Shown here one piece after another: positions 20,505 to 33,050 of a stretch of 64,000 nucleotides of DNA (the first letter of the stretch is position 1; each line of letters begins with the position of its first letter). The notes under the pieces are model-generated. The model was given only the letters and a program-made list of their open reading frames with translations, had not been told where the DNA came from and made no database searches. Source of the stretch: Atrina japonica (lineage: Eukaryota; Mollusca; Bivalvia; Pterioida; Pinnidae); NCBI GenBank assembly GCA_030159075.1, contig BROG01000633.1:248001-312000 (forward strand), written 5' to 3'. The position numbers were made by a program, and so were the translations under genes.

Positions 20505-20610
20505 AGGTTTAGTTAGACCTCTGAGAGCTCATTTGCAATCCGCAGCTCGAAGAGTCAACATCGTCAGAAAAAACCACTACCAGCATAGGGTGAGTGTTTG
20601 AATTTTTTAT
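20505..20610 (+). promoter_or_regulatory. outward-facing Inr-exon-splice-donor-like module (right, copy 2)
   Basis: TTTAGTTAGACC, then CTCGAAGAGTCAACATCGTC, then GGGTGAGTGTTTG. It is preceded at 20486-20503 by a second CATGACTAGAG-type box. This copy is the closest match to the left-end module. Confidence 0.45.
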
Positions 20611-20639
20611 TACTATATGTTGAGACCCATCACTATACA

Positions 20640-21359
20640 TTTACTCTACAAGTCTTAGTACAAGCTTCAGTCGAGCTCGGCCTACAGCTTCTCGCGCTTG
20701 CGCACTTGAAACAGAACTCTCGACGACTAACAGTGACGGGCTCGGCCTATCGCTTCTCGCACATGCGCACGATACACAACTCTCAACGACGGTGGCGCCA
20801 CCAACTACGAGTTTCACCGACGGTGGCGCCACCAACTACGAGTTTCACAAACCTGGAAAAACCCAAAGTTTCGGTTCTAAAAATAGATTCACTCTCAGCT
20901 CAAAAAAAAAAAAATCTGAAAACCCCAAAGTTTCGGTTCGAAAAATAGATTCACTCTCAGCTCAAAACTGGAAAAACCCAACTTCTCTCTCTTCCCGTTG
21001 ACTTCTCGTGAACTCACGTGACCTCTCGTGACCCCAACCTCTTGTAACGAAGGCTCTCATTGGCTCCTTAGCCAAGATGGCCGCCCCCACAATCTTCCAC
21101 TTCCGCTCAAAGACACGCCTCCAAACTCAACGATTGGCTCTTTCTCCTTATTGCCATGGCAACATGACCTCACTTCCGGTATGACGTACTTCCGGTATGA
21201 CTTCACTTCCGGTTATGACGTCACAGGCGGCTCTCCGGCGGGCCATTTGAATTGCCCAATCAGAAGCCAGCATTCTGATGACGTCATCAACAGCGTCACT
21301 GGTGGCGCCCCCTAGCGGCAAAATTCAAATGGCCCGCCGGAGAGCTGCCTATAACTACT
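20640..21359. repeat. Polinton right terminal inverted repeat
   Basis: Reverse complement of the left repeat, with an extra local duplication near 20880-20970 (two CCCAAAGTTTCGGTTC blocks). ETS, YY1 (CCAAGATGGCCGCC, 21072-21085), CACGTG (about 21016) and CRE motifs are kept. Confidence 0.85.
21226..21349. other. terminal foldback with nested palindromes (right)
   Basis: Arms 21226-21253 and 21322-21349 mirror the left end. The inner GCGCCAC/GTGGCGC palindrome has one changed base on this side; the TGATGACGTCATCA palindrome is kept. Confidence 0.75.
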
Positions 21360-21365
21360 AGTGTG
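21360..21365. repeat. Polinton target-site duplication, right (AGTGTG)
   Basis: Matches 4614-4619. Confidence 0.9.
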
Positions 21366-21455
21366 GTTTAAACCGTGTGGTTAAATGGTTAAAGGAAATC
21401 TAAACAACAATCAAGATCACGGTTAAGAAAGTTTAAGGTGTATTCTTTAGCAAAC

Positions 21456-21953
<498 letters not shown>

Positions 21954-21968
21954 ATTCAAACACAAACG

Positions 21969-22278
21969 CAATCTCTTACACAGAGTTGTCGGTCCTTTCA
22001 CTCCTCAACAATCTCGGTCAAATGTCTTGACTTTTTGCCAGATTTTAGCAATATATATAAATCTACTATAGATTTTGCTCTTTACAAGGATTGGTCTTTT
22101 TGGCATATATTTCCCGTGCTGACATAGAAAAAATACTATTTGAGAAGAAAATACTCTTTTAAAAATGGATATAAATATAGGGGTTATATTTTTGCGAAAT
22201 GTGTCTGGGACTTCTTTTAGACGTTGATAGAGATTGTTGAGGAGTGCAAGGATCGACAACTCTGTGTACGAGATTGAC
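21969..22278. repeat. inverted repeat, ~58-bp arms
   Basis: CACAGAGTTGTCGGTCCTTT...ACTCCTCAACAATCTC at 21977-22016 is mirrored at 22226-22270. It resembles a short foldback element; the 96-residue minus-strand frame inside is not conserved with anything known. Confidence 0.6.
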
Positions 22279-22299
22279 ACAAACGCTGTTTTCAACGAT

Positions 22300-24220
22300 T
22301 GCCTTTTTTTCTCCCTAAAACATGTTTATGGTTTGTGACTAAAACGTGTTTTCGGTTGTTTATAACCTTAAACAAGTTTAAATATAAAAACAGGCCTTAT
22401 CACAACCTATGTATCGATTTATGGGTTAATATAACGATTGAGTCAGAACAGGAAGTATGAACTAACCCAATCCCAGACTAGATGACAAGCGAACCATGTT
22501 ATAAATTGTAAACACACGTTGATCCGTCATATATGAGATAACAACAAGTCAGACTTTTTATTACCGGTATACAATTTTATATATCCTTGTTTTTTTCTTC
22601 AAAATACGGTATTCATTTAGATTCTACCCTGCAAAATATGTGTATGTGAATCACAGGTACTTTCATTTTAATTCCTCGGAACTATTATGGATTTTAAAAA
22701 AAGACAGTCGGCACAAAATGAATAGAGTAGGCCTGTAGCAGTAGCAGTTTGGGTAGCCATTTTCATGTTCATTTTCAGAAAATTGGTGTCATAACGATAC
22801 CAGTTTTCTGAAAACGAATGCATTAACAGCGATATATGAACGTGTTTTTTCATTTTATCAAAACGCATGCATGGATGTTTATCAGTAGTTACATATGCGA
22901 GGACAAGATTAACCTCTTTCAAAGGAAAAAGCATGGAAAAGAACAGAGGTCAGTTATGTTTTTGTTTTCATATTATTAGGCTTAATAATGATCTGGTGGT
23001 CAAAGTAGTCCCTTGTTAGGTTTGTCAAATTTTAAACTTAAAATTCACAACAGAATTAAGATATGACGTTATTTTGTACTTGTTTATTAAAATTATGTAA
23101 CTCGGAGGTAAACTTCTCAATCGAAAGATGTTATGTTGAACTTAAGATCTAGACTTGTAAATTTACTATTGTAATATAATATCCAGCTTTGCTCTTTTCA
23201 TTTTTTAAACTTTATGTAAACATTTATGGTAAGTTTGATTATTGATGGCAGTTCTATAGCAAAGCATGCACAAAAAATACTAGGTCAATTTGTGATTCAA
23301 TTTCAATATGGCCGAAAACACAGCGTTGATATTTGTCAATGTCTGTCCGCCATTTTGAAATCATTTTCTTCTGTATACCATCGAAACTCGTGTCATACAC
23401 TATATGATTTATTTTTTTAATGGCGCCGGCCATTGGTTCGGGGACACACACCCCGGTTCACCAGTCCGAAAGTAGTAATAGGCATGGTTTGCTCGTAAAA
23501 CACATCATCGGAACACGAGTGTGATCTACATAGGTTTCGTGTTTAGTGAGCTAGCAACGCTGTTAAGGTTTTCTTTACTTACAAATTAATTATGCCATCA
23601 AGGGAATACCCCATCATCTAATTTACTTTTTATAAAAAATTAAAGGCTTTGCACATTCCTATTTAACAACTTACTCTCTGCTCACTACGCAAAATTTAAT
23701 GCATTGGATTATTGTGAGGCAATATTTCATTGGAGTATCGTTTTTGGTTTTTTTTTTATTTGGAAGCATTTTACTGCGTCCAGACGCGAAAATCAAAATA
23801 CGCCTAGTAGGCCTGATCGCTATTAAATCACATTGATTACTCTTCTCAATAAAGCAAAATCGTGAAAGAATTTCGTTCTAGAATCCTCCAGACATTAAAT
23901 TTTAACCTCTTTATCATTAAAAAATATTTCGTTGATAGATCCATTCGGAAGCCAGATGAGGTAATCTCTAGCTTCCAGGCACAAGATAATCATTTCCCCT
24001 TGGTCCAGCTGGCTGTTTTTTCAGAAATGATCATTTAAAAAAAAACCAAAGTAAATTATTACATTGAATCGAGAGACTTATCAAGGGGGCGGTCTAAATG
24101 TTCTTGTTTTGGGGTGGGTTTTTTTTTTTTGGAGGGGGACAAGACGCCGTACACGTTACGGCATACGTGTAAAAAATTGGATATCATCGATGATTAAATA
24201 TATGCAGGGCAACCCAAATC
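22300..24220. other. intergenic, no gene seen
   Basis: AT-rich DNA. Short open frames show no domain. No array or RNA gene was seen. Confidence 0.45.
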
Positions 24221-24224
24221 CATG

Positions 24225-24330
24225 AAGTCCAAAATATACAGACAAAGCCCAGGTGGATCCAGCATTTCGAGTAAGAGGGTATATGGTACAAAACGTTTTA
24301 CCGAGCGAAGCGAGGCGCGAAAATTTTGGC
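24225..24330. repeat. dispersed repeat pair, copy 1
   Basis: Shares GGTGGATCCAG, a GCGAGG/TAGGGAGGC-type block and CGAAAATTTTGG or CCAAAATTTTGG with 24910-25015 in the same orientation. The family is unknown. Confidence 0.5.
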
Positions 24331-24909
24331 AGGCCTTAATCTAAGAGCTCTGGAAAGCCTTTTTCTGGATTCAAGAAGTGATGATAATATATATATATAT
24401 ATATCAAGAGGTCCATGGGTCACAACGCTCACCTGAACTGTGTTGATATCTTACAAACATTGAAATCTCAATTTACAAATTATTATAACACTCCTTCAAT
24501 TCCTTGTGAGTGGAGGAGACATAAAAGAAAAGCTCTTTTGAACCTTCGGTTCATGTAAGCTAAAAGTGTGAGGGATGGGGGGCGTCCCCACTCTCGAGTG
24601 AATCGTGCAGATTATGACGCTCCACCGTTTTTTTTTTCAGTCGGGAAACAATATACAGGGTGACAAAAATATTTATTAATTCCTACGAAGGTCCAGCAAA
24701 ATTTTAATTTACTGGACTTAAATATGCTCCAAATGGCCTCTGCGGCGTAGGAGGCACACTTGCATAAACGTCGCGCAAAAACGTCAATTACTGGAACACA
24801 TTTTCATAATCATATAAGCTGAGAAAACGAAAATTTCTTCATCGATATGTAGGACAAACACTTTAGAGAGAAATTAAAACAAAACAAAGCATAGTCATAG
24901 GCCGAAACA

Positions 24910-25015
24910 TCCAAAATATAACAGATGGTGGATCCAGTATATCTAGCAAGAGAATAGGGAAGGAACTGTATTAATTGATTTGGCCTAGCGTAGGGAGGCG
25001 CCAAAATTTTGGTAA
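24910..25015. repeat. dispersed repeat pair, copy 2
   Basis: Diverged copy of 24225-24330. Confidence 0.5.
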
Positions 25016-25429
25016 TTTATTTTTATTCATATTCCAACTTTTTATTGAAAATATATATGTTGTAAACATTTTTTTAACTTCTGGGCTTTTGAGTTGATAT
25101 TTATTATACAACTATATATACATTGGCGTTCAAAGGGGGAGGGGGGCGTACGCCCCCTCCTTGAATCCACCACTGCTACGGGGCGAACTGCATGGTAAAC
25201 TTTCGAACTGGTGAACTTTCGGACTGGAGAACCTTCGACAAGGAAACATCGTATTTTACCCCTACATCAAAGTAAGGATCCATTCAACTTTAGTAGCCAC
25301 AAGGGGTTGCTCCGCTTTGTGTTTCCGTTTTCCATTCCGTTCCGTATTCCGTTCAGCGTTTAGCAACATCCTTGCTAGTTTTCATAAGGAAATAAATTCA
25401 TGCTTGCGATTAAGTCTGCAAGATACACT

Positions 25430-26195
25430 GCACAAAATATACAGTTTCCGCATAGCTGAAACTTGGCGGAAACCAAGCGGAGACTTAAGTTTGAGAGGTT
25501 TCCTTCAAGTTTCTGAGCAGAAACTTCGGGGTTTTTTTTTTTTTTACAGTTTCCGCATACGAAGCTTGTGGAAACCTGACGTTTCCGCAGTGCTGAAACG
25601 AAGTGAAAACCTCAGGTTGCATGCGTACACATAGGCCGTCCACGAATCCAGTTTGTTTCCGTATTGCGGAAAGCAAGTGGAAACCTCAGGTTGCACCTAG
25701 GCCTTCCATGAATCCAATCTGTTTCTGCATGCGAAAACCTGTGGAAATCTGCTGAAACTTGGAGGAAACCAGGTGAAGACCTCATGTTGCAATATGGTTT
25801 CCATCAAGTTTCATCAGGTTTCCGTAGGTTTCCACATGCGAAAACCTACTAAAACTTGATGGAAACCAAGCGAAAACCTCAGGTTGCACATGGTTTCCGC
25901 AGGTTTCCATACTGTTTCTGCATACGTACACAGGCAGTCCACGAATCCAGTCTGTTTCCCCAGGCGGAAACCTGCTGAAACTTGGCGGAAACCAAGTGGA
26001 AACCTCAGGTTGCAATATGGTTTCCGTCATGTTTCAACAGGTTTACGCATGCGGACGGAAACCAAGTGGAAACCTCAGTTTGCATGTGGTTTCCGCACGG
26101 AAACGTCAGGTTCCCATACTGTTTTTTCATGGGTACACCTAGGCTATCCACGAATCCGGTCTGTTTTCGCATGTGGAAACTTGTGGAAAACTAGA
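25430..26195. repeat. GTTTCCGC/GCGGAAAC palindromic repeat cluster
   Basis: Many copies of GTTTCC(G)C and its complement GGAAACC alternate, with longer blocks such as GGAAACCTCAGGTTGCA and CCACGAATCCAGTCTGTTTC repeating at roughly 90-190 bp. Short open frames on both strands are by-products. Confidence 0.7.
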
Positions 26196-26509
26196 GTTTA
26201 ATTAACTAGCTTAAATTAGTTAACTTAAAACACATTGTACATGAATAATTCTGGTTTAATAAATTACAAACATACCTTTCTAATGAAATAAAAAAAAAAT
26301 AATATATATAATATGCATATAAAACATAGTGCTGCCTCATTGAGACTTTTCCCATGAAATTACAGATTTTGTGGCGGCTGGCTGCATATCAGTAAATTCA
26401 AAAAAGAAATGATACTAAATCGGGAATATTCCACGCGGTGGACTTGTGTTGTGCATTATTATTTCTTGATCAACACAAAAACAGACACCGGAAATCGCTT
26501 TGTTTATTT

Positions 26510-26571
26510 ATTATTCATTGTTGTTTAACGCCACTTTCAACAATATTTCAGTTATATCGTGGCAGTGTAAT
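26510..26571 (-). repeat. SINE tail fragment (second SINE family)
   Basis: TGTTTAACGCC...CAACAATATTTCA...TATCGTGGCAG is a diverged match of the tail of the SINE at 63683-63906. Confidence 0.45.
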
Positions 26572-26669
26572 ATAGAATATATCTATTCAACATAAAAAAG
26601 GAGCATTTTTTATTCTTATAAAACTTAGTAACACTAAAAAATTTCTAAAATACAATATTTTATAAATTT

Positions 26670-27080
26670 TCAATAAAAGAATATTTCGACAGTTAAATTT
26701 TTTGAGTATAAATTAATTTCTTTCAGATATTCTAAAATGATGTCGCCAGCAACATTATTAAAAACACTGTTAAGATCTGTTTCGGAGTAATATTTCTCAC
26801 GAGTAAGTTTAAAATCTATACATTCAGTTAAAATATGTTTAATTGTCAATCTTGAACCACACGGTATACATTCCGGTGGTTCTTCTTTAAATAATAAATA
26901 TCTATGAGTAAGGTTACTGTGACCAATACGAAGTCTGGTCAGAGTAACCTCATCTTTCCTTTTACTAGCGAAGACTGGTGGATTATTTTTAAATTCTGTA
27001 TTTACTTCAAGCAATTTAACTGGAACATGTTTGTTAATTTTATTTGATAATTTTAAAATACGCGTCGCGAATCTGTACAT
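26670..27080 (-). pseudogene. LINE fragment, RNase H-distal C-terminus
   Basis: A 136-residue frame with LTRLRIGHSNLTHRYLL, then CIPCGSRLTIKHILTECIDF. This is the typical C-terminal zinc-binding motif after RNase H in Jockey/I-like LINEs (TRLRIGHxxLTH, C-x2-C, T-x-K-H-I-L-x-E-C). Only the end of the element is present, joined at its 5' side to the poly(T) of a SINE. Confidence 0.7.
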
Positions 27081-27093
27081 AAATATTGGAAGC

Positions 27094-27095
<2 letters not shown>

Positions 27096-27129
<34 letters not shown>

Positions 27130-27351
27130 TTTTTGTTGTTTATTGTTGTTTAACGTCCCACTCAAGAATCTTTCACTCATATGGAGACGTCACCAAATGC
27201 CGGTGAAGGGCTTCAAATTTTGGCCTATGCTCGACACTTACGGCCATTGAGCAGTGAGGGTTCTTTAACGTGCCAACACCTACTGTGACACGGGACCTCG
27301 GTTTTTACTGTCTCATCCGAAGGACAGGAAACCGACTTGCCGTCCGCTAGA
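27096..27351 (-). mobile_element. tRNA-derived SINE family 1, 5'-truncated copy
   Basis: A 31-bp T run (the A tail on the minus strand) is followed by AACGTCCCACTCAAGAATCT, CATATGGAGACGTCACCAAA and TTCTTTAACGTGCCAACACC, all shared with the copies at 34823, 52257, 61838 and 62468. The tRNA-like head is missing. Confidence 0.8.
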
Positions 27352-27884
27352 CCTTTTTTAGAGAGAGGGATAAGACAAAAACCGTCACCTAATTGTCACT
27401 CCAGTATAATTGTATAAATCTCAAAAGGTGCATATAATCACCCTAAAAGCATCTTTTTTATTTATTGAATAATCTAACTATACATATTTTAAAATCAAGT
27501 AAGTATTTTTAAATCTAGCAATTTGTAGGTATTGTCAATATAGATCTAATATTTAGTTAAAACTTGATTCATTCAAGCACCGATATATGAAAATCACTTG
27601 TCTCTCCTATCCATATTTTACTTGTTTACAGTATTAAATGTACAATTATATTATATGATGGTCACATACTGATAACAAGATTCATTGACTCAGGTGTGAA
27701 ACGATTTACTACGTCTCGGTGTAGTGTAATCAGATGACTTTCAGCCGCGATAACTCGTACCGACGAACATAGGAACAAATTGTTGGGTATGATTAACATA
27801 TAGACCATTTCACGTTAACTGCGGTCCTGTGATTTTGAGTGGCAAAATGATACAGATACCCGCAAAAACGTGGACGTGGTTATA

Positions 27885-28041
27885 GTTAAGGATTGTTTTT
27901 CATTTTTTGAACATCATCGGGGTATAAAAGCAATTGCTCATGGAAAAATTTAATTGTGCAGCACTTTGCACAATGAATTTTTTCCATGAACAATTGCTTT
28001 TATAGCTCGATGATGTTCAAAAAATGAAAAACAATCCTTAT
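27885..28041. repeat. near-perfect ~157-bp hairpin
   Basis: AAGGATTGTTTTTCATTTTT through TTGCTCATGGAAAAA is mirrored by TTTTTCCATGAACAATTGCT through AAAAACAATCCTT, with a short loop around GCACTTTGC. Arms are about 65-70 bp with few mismatches. A foldback MITE is likely; transcribed, it would be hairpin RNA. Confidence 0.75.
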
Positions 28042-29740
28042 ATTTATATATATTACCATTTTTCAGCGAATCTGTAATCCATTGGATACTATACTGACTT
28101 TGCGGGGGTGTTTTCATATGACGTAATAGCTCAACAGCTGTTTTGACATGAGAACATGAGAAGTCGTTCTCTTTTCTTATCGTAAATACTAAATGAAATT
28201 AAGGTATAATTTCTTTTTTTATATATGAACAATTTTGAATACTTATTCTCAGATTTTTTCGCGATTATTATTATTCGACCATTTATAAGTGGCGGGTTAG
28301 AATTGCCCGAATGGGCCGTGTGCAAATGACTGATAGGTCTACCATGTGCAATTTGGACAGCAACAGATGACCGTTGTTTACAACACATTTTCGTTTGAAT
28401 TCTGATATTTTATCAGTGGAATATACCACAGAAAGTTTGAATGTGACTGCTAATATTCGTTCATGACAACTGGAGGTAGCCATTCTACTGTATTTGACAC
28501 TTTTACCAATCGCTGAATCAGCTGGGAAATGCCGTATCGGTGATGTTTTCGTAAGTATTTCAGTATATAGGCTAGCCCACTAGCAAATCCTTGAAATCAA
28601 TTGAAACAAGACAAATGCAGATTATGTTGTGAAATAACAAACTTTTATTTGTCTGTTTTAAAGATAATTATCGACACCTTCGTTATGGAAAATCCGTGTA
28701 GGCCTTTAAGTATAATATTAATAGGTCCATATGTTGTTATGTAGGTCAATTCAGACTTCAGTATTTACCAGCTGATCATATATTTTATAATGCGAACACG
28801 ATAGGTCTAACTATATAATGTAGAGTATCCCGTCAATTTACTGAGAAACCTATGAACACTACTTATGCTCGGCATTGACATTACAGGTTGTAAAAAACTA
28901 GATGGACATGGGAAGTAGCCTAGCAATTATAGGATTTGAGGTGAAATGAGAGCCGATTTCACACGATGCGAGTGACGAATTGTTTCTGACAGGAATATAT
29001 GGTGAAGGCATAGTAAGCTGTTTATCAGAGATGCTTGACAAAATTGCACTAGATCTAACTCTCTTTTATTCTGTTCAACTTACAAGCAACGCAACTACGA
29101 AGAGAATTTTCATTTCTGTGGCCTGTGTTTCTAGATCTATCGTAATATGGGCATGTACAGTGTGCTACAGATGCAGGCCTAGTTTTGTGTTTTCGATTTC
29201 TTTCTGCGATTTTTGTTTGTTTTGTGGTATTGAATGGCTTTTAAGATTAAATAAAAAATACGAAATGAATGTGCGTTATTTTATTCTTTATTGATTCATT
29301 TATATGTTTAGAGAAGACTTGTCCGACAAATACATGATCATGGAAAGGATTTCTAAAATGTTCATGTATTCCTACGCCAAAAAGTAAAGCGGTTAAACGC
29401 TTGGGTCACGCGACGACCGACTTGTGTTATTGAAATATGAATACAGTCGTTCTATATACTTGCAATGAAGGAAATAACAGTCGGTATGTAAATATTAACT
29501 GATTGTTTCTTGACGTCATTTCTTGGAATCTGTATCATTATGCCATTCAAGGTTACAGCACCGCAGTTGCCGTGAAAGGGTCTATTCTCACTTTATGGTA
29601 AAACCCCTGTAAATGAAAAAGTGAGAACTTGATAGATGGGTAAATGGTGGGTACAATTTTTTCCAGGAAACCTAGAATTCCACTGGATTCTTCCAAAATT
29701 TATACATGAATATAACCTATATTTTGTTACGAGTGCGCAA
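28042..29740. other. intergenic, no gene supported
   Basis: Several short frames (up to 104 residues at 28980-29294) with no domain, splice or homology support. Confidence 0.4.
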
Positions 29741-29744
29741 TCCA

Positions 29745-30232
29745 TTATCTATGGTGGCTGATTTCGTTATTTAGGGGCGAAAAGACGACAAATTAACATT
29801 TTATATTCTTTTCGGGGCGAAAAGACGAAAAAATTGAGGCGAAAAGACGAGAAAATAATCCGTAAATTAGCGACTAACTTGTCATTTTTACGCCAGACGT
29901 TTCGTCGTCTTTTCGCTCTGCAAATTTGCGACTTTATTGTCGTCTTTTCGTCTTGTCGTCTTTTCGCCCCGCAAATTTGCGATCTTAAAATATCGTCTTT
30001 CGCGCCGCAAATTTGCGACCTTAAATTGTCGTCTTTTCGCCCCGCAAATTTGCGATCTTAAAATGTCGTCTTTTCATCTTTGTTTCTTTTCGCTCCGCCA
30101 ATATAGAAAAAAACCCATACCGGACAGAACGGATATTCCAAAAAGAAAAAAAATGAATGTTACTAGAATGTTTGTGTCAAAAATGAGAAAGATTTATTTG
30201 AATTAAATATTTACGTAAATTATAGTTTACTA
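29745..30232. repeat. foldback composite, left inverted arm
   Basis: Matches the reverse complement of 33355-33760: blocks TATGGTGGC, GGGGCGAAAAGACGACAAA, CGCAAATTTGCGATCTTAAA, GACAGAACGGATATTCC and TAAATATTTACGTAAATTAT. Several CGCAAATTTGCG palindromes repeat inside. Confidence 0.8.
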
Positions 30233-30234
30233 AT

Positions 30235-33050
30235 TGTACTAGACCGACTTATAGTAAAAAGGATACTACCCTGTGATAGGTTATTATATAGCTTAATTAT
30301 TACGCACAGAGCCGACTTATAGAAAAGGGACATTACCCTGGGGTAGGCTACCATATAGCTTAATTATTACGGACTACACCGACTTATACAAAAGAAAAAG
30401 GACACCACCCTGAAGTAGGTAACTTTATAGCTTAATTATCACGAACTAGACTGACGTATAGCCAAAATGACACCACCTTTGGGTAGGCCACTTTATAGCT
30501 TAATTATCACGAGCTAGACTGACTTATAGACAAAATAACACCACCCTCGGGTAGGCCACTGTATAGCTTAATTATCACGAACTAGACTGACAAAATGACA
30601 CCACCTTTGGGTAGGTAACTTTATAGCTTAATTATCACGAACTAGACTGACGTATAGCCAAAATGACACCACCTTTGAGTAGGCCACTTTATAGCTTAAT
30701 TATCACGAGCTAGACTGACTTATAGCCAAAATGACACCACCTTTGAATAGGCCACTTTATAGCTCAATTATCACGAACTAGACTGACTTATAGCCAAAAT
30801 GACACCACCCTGAAGTAGGTAACTTTATTGCTTAATTATCACGAACTAGACTGACTTATAGCCGAAATGACACCACCCGGAAGTAGGTAACATTATAGCT
30901 TAATTATCACGAACTAGACTGACTTATAGCCAAAATGACACCACCCTTGGGTAGGCCACTATATAGCTTAATTATCACGAACCAGACTGACTTATAAAAA
31001 AAGGACACTGCCCTTGGATAGGCCACTTAATAGCTTAATTATCACGAACTAGACTAACTTAGAGCCAAAAAAACACCACCCTTGAGTAGGCCACTATATA
31101 GCTCAGCTATTACGGACTAGACTGTCTTATAGAAAAAGGACACTACCCTTGGGTAGGTCACTTTATAGCTTAATTATCACGAACTAGACTGACTTATACC
31201 CAAAATGACACCACCTTTCGGTAGGCCACTATATAGCTCAGCTATTACGGACTAGACTGTCTTATAGAAAAAGGACACTACCCTTGGGTAGGTCACTTTA
31301 TAGCTTAATTATCACGAACTAGACTGACTTATACCCAAAATGACACCACCTTTGGGTAGGCCACTATATAGCTCAGCTATTACGGACTAGACTGTCTTAT
31401 AGAAAAAGGACACTACCCTTGGGTAGGTCACTTTATAGCTTAATTATCACGAACTAGACTGACTTATAGAAAAAGGACACTACCCTTGGGTAGGCCACTT
31501 TATAGCTTAATTATCACGAACTAGACTGACTTATACCCAAAATGACACCACCTTTGGGTAGGCCACTTTATAGCTTAATTATCACGAACTAGACTGACTT
31601 AGACCCCAAAAAAACACCACCCTTGAGTAGGCCACTATATAGCTCAGCTATTACGGACTAGACTGTCTTATAGAAAAAGGACACTACCCTTGGGTAGGTC
31701 ACTTTATAGCTTAATTATCACGAACTAGACTGACTTATACCCAAAATGACACCACCTTTGGGTAGGCCACTTTATAGCTTAATTATCACGAACTAGACTG
31801 ACTTAGACCCCAAAAAAACACCACCCTTGAGTAGGCCACTATATAGCTCAGCTATTACGGACTAGAAAAAGGACACTACCCTTGGGTAGGTCACTTTATA
31901 GCTTAATTATCACGAACTAGACTGACTTATAGAAAAAGGACACTACCCTTGGGTAGGTCACTTTATAGCTTAATTATCACGAACTAGACTGACTTATAGC
32001 CAAAATGACACCACCCTTGTGTAGGCCACTATATAGCTCAGCTATTACGGACTAGACTGACTTATAGAAAAAGGACAGTACCCTTGGGTAGGTCACTTTA
32101 TAGCTTAATTATCACGAACTAGACTGACTTATAGCCAAAATGACACCACCCTTGTGTAGGCCACTATATAGCTCAGCTATTACGGACTAGACTGACTTAT
32201 AGAAAAAGGACAGTACCCTTGGGTAGGTCCATATTTTGCTCAATTATTACGAACTAGACTGACTTTCAGAAAAAGGACACAACCCATGGGTAGGTCAATA
32301 TATAGCTTAATTACTACAGATTGAACCGACGTATAGAAAATGGACACCACCTTGGGGTAGGTCACATTATAGCTCAGTTATTACGGGCTGGGCCGACGTA
32401 TAGTTAAAGGACACCACCCTTGGGTAGACCACTTTATAGCGGAACTATTACGGTCTAGACTGATTTATTGAAAAGGGATGCCACCCTGGGGTAGGTCACT
32501 ATATAGCTTAATTATTATGGAGTGAGCTGACGTATAGAAAAAGGACACCACCCTGGGGTAGGCTACTTTACAGCTCAGTTATTATACGGACTGAGCCGAC
32601 TTATAGAAAAAAAAAGGACATCACCCTGGGGTAAGTCACTTTATAACTCAATTATTACGGAATAGACTTGACTTAATTAAAAAAAAAAAGACACTACCCT
32701 TGGGTAGGTCACCTTATATCTTAATTATTACGGACTGCACCGACTTATAGAAAATTAAAAAGGACACCAACCTGGGGTAGGCCATTATATAGCTTAAATA
32801 TTTTTTTACGGACTGAGCCGACATATAGAAAAGGGACACCACCCGGGGGTAGGCCACATAATAGCGTAATTATTACGGATTGAGCCGACTTATAGAATAT
32901 GTCCGTATATTGAGCTACCTCAGGGTGTTGTCCTTTTTTATAAGTCAGTCTAGTCGGAAATAATTGAGTTATAAAGTGATCTACCCTGGGGTGGTGTAAT
33001 TTTTTAAAAGTCGACTCCGTCTGTAATAATTGAGCTATAAAGTGGCTTTT
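30235..33050. repeat. ~68-bp satellite array, about 40 copies
   Basis: Unit of about 68 bp containing TAGCTTAATTATCACGAACT, AGACTGACTTATAG and ACACCACCCTTGGGTAGGCC. Central copies are most alike and edge copies most diverged. From about 32900 to 33050 the last two units are inverted. Confidence 0.92.

Larger units (their letters stand above)
4620..21359. mobile_element. Polinton/Maverick-type virus-like DNA transposon, interrupted by a gypsy element
   Basis: Ends are defined by inverted repeats beginning AGTAGTTATAGGCAGCTCTC and by a 6-bp target duplication. The element spans 16,740 bp; without the nested retrotransposon and its duplication it would be about 11,985 bp. Its gene set (packaging ATPase, chromodomain integrase, capsid protein, adenain-like protease, small basic proteins) is the virus-like module of Polintons/adintoviruses. 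Protein-primed DNA polymerase B, which canonical Polintons carry, is not seen anywhere between the ends. Nearly every gene on the plus strand is broken, so this copy cannot act alone. Confidence 0.88.

Noticed and set aside
26670..27351. One LINE with its poly(A) tail
   Set aside because: The T run belongs to the SINE on its right; the LINE fragment's own 3' end lies to the left, so these are two abutting elements.
30235..33050. CRISPR-like array
   Set aside because: Units are contiguous with no unique spacers, in a eukaryotic genome; it is a satellite.
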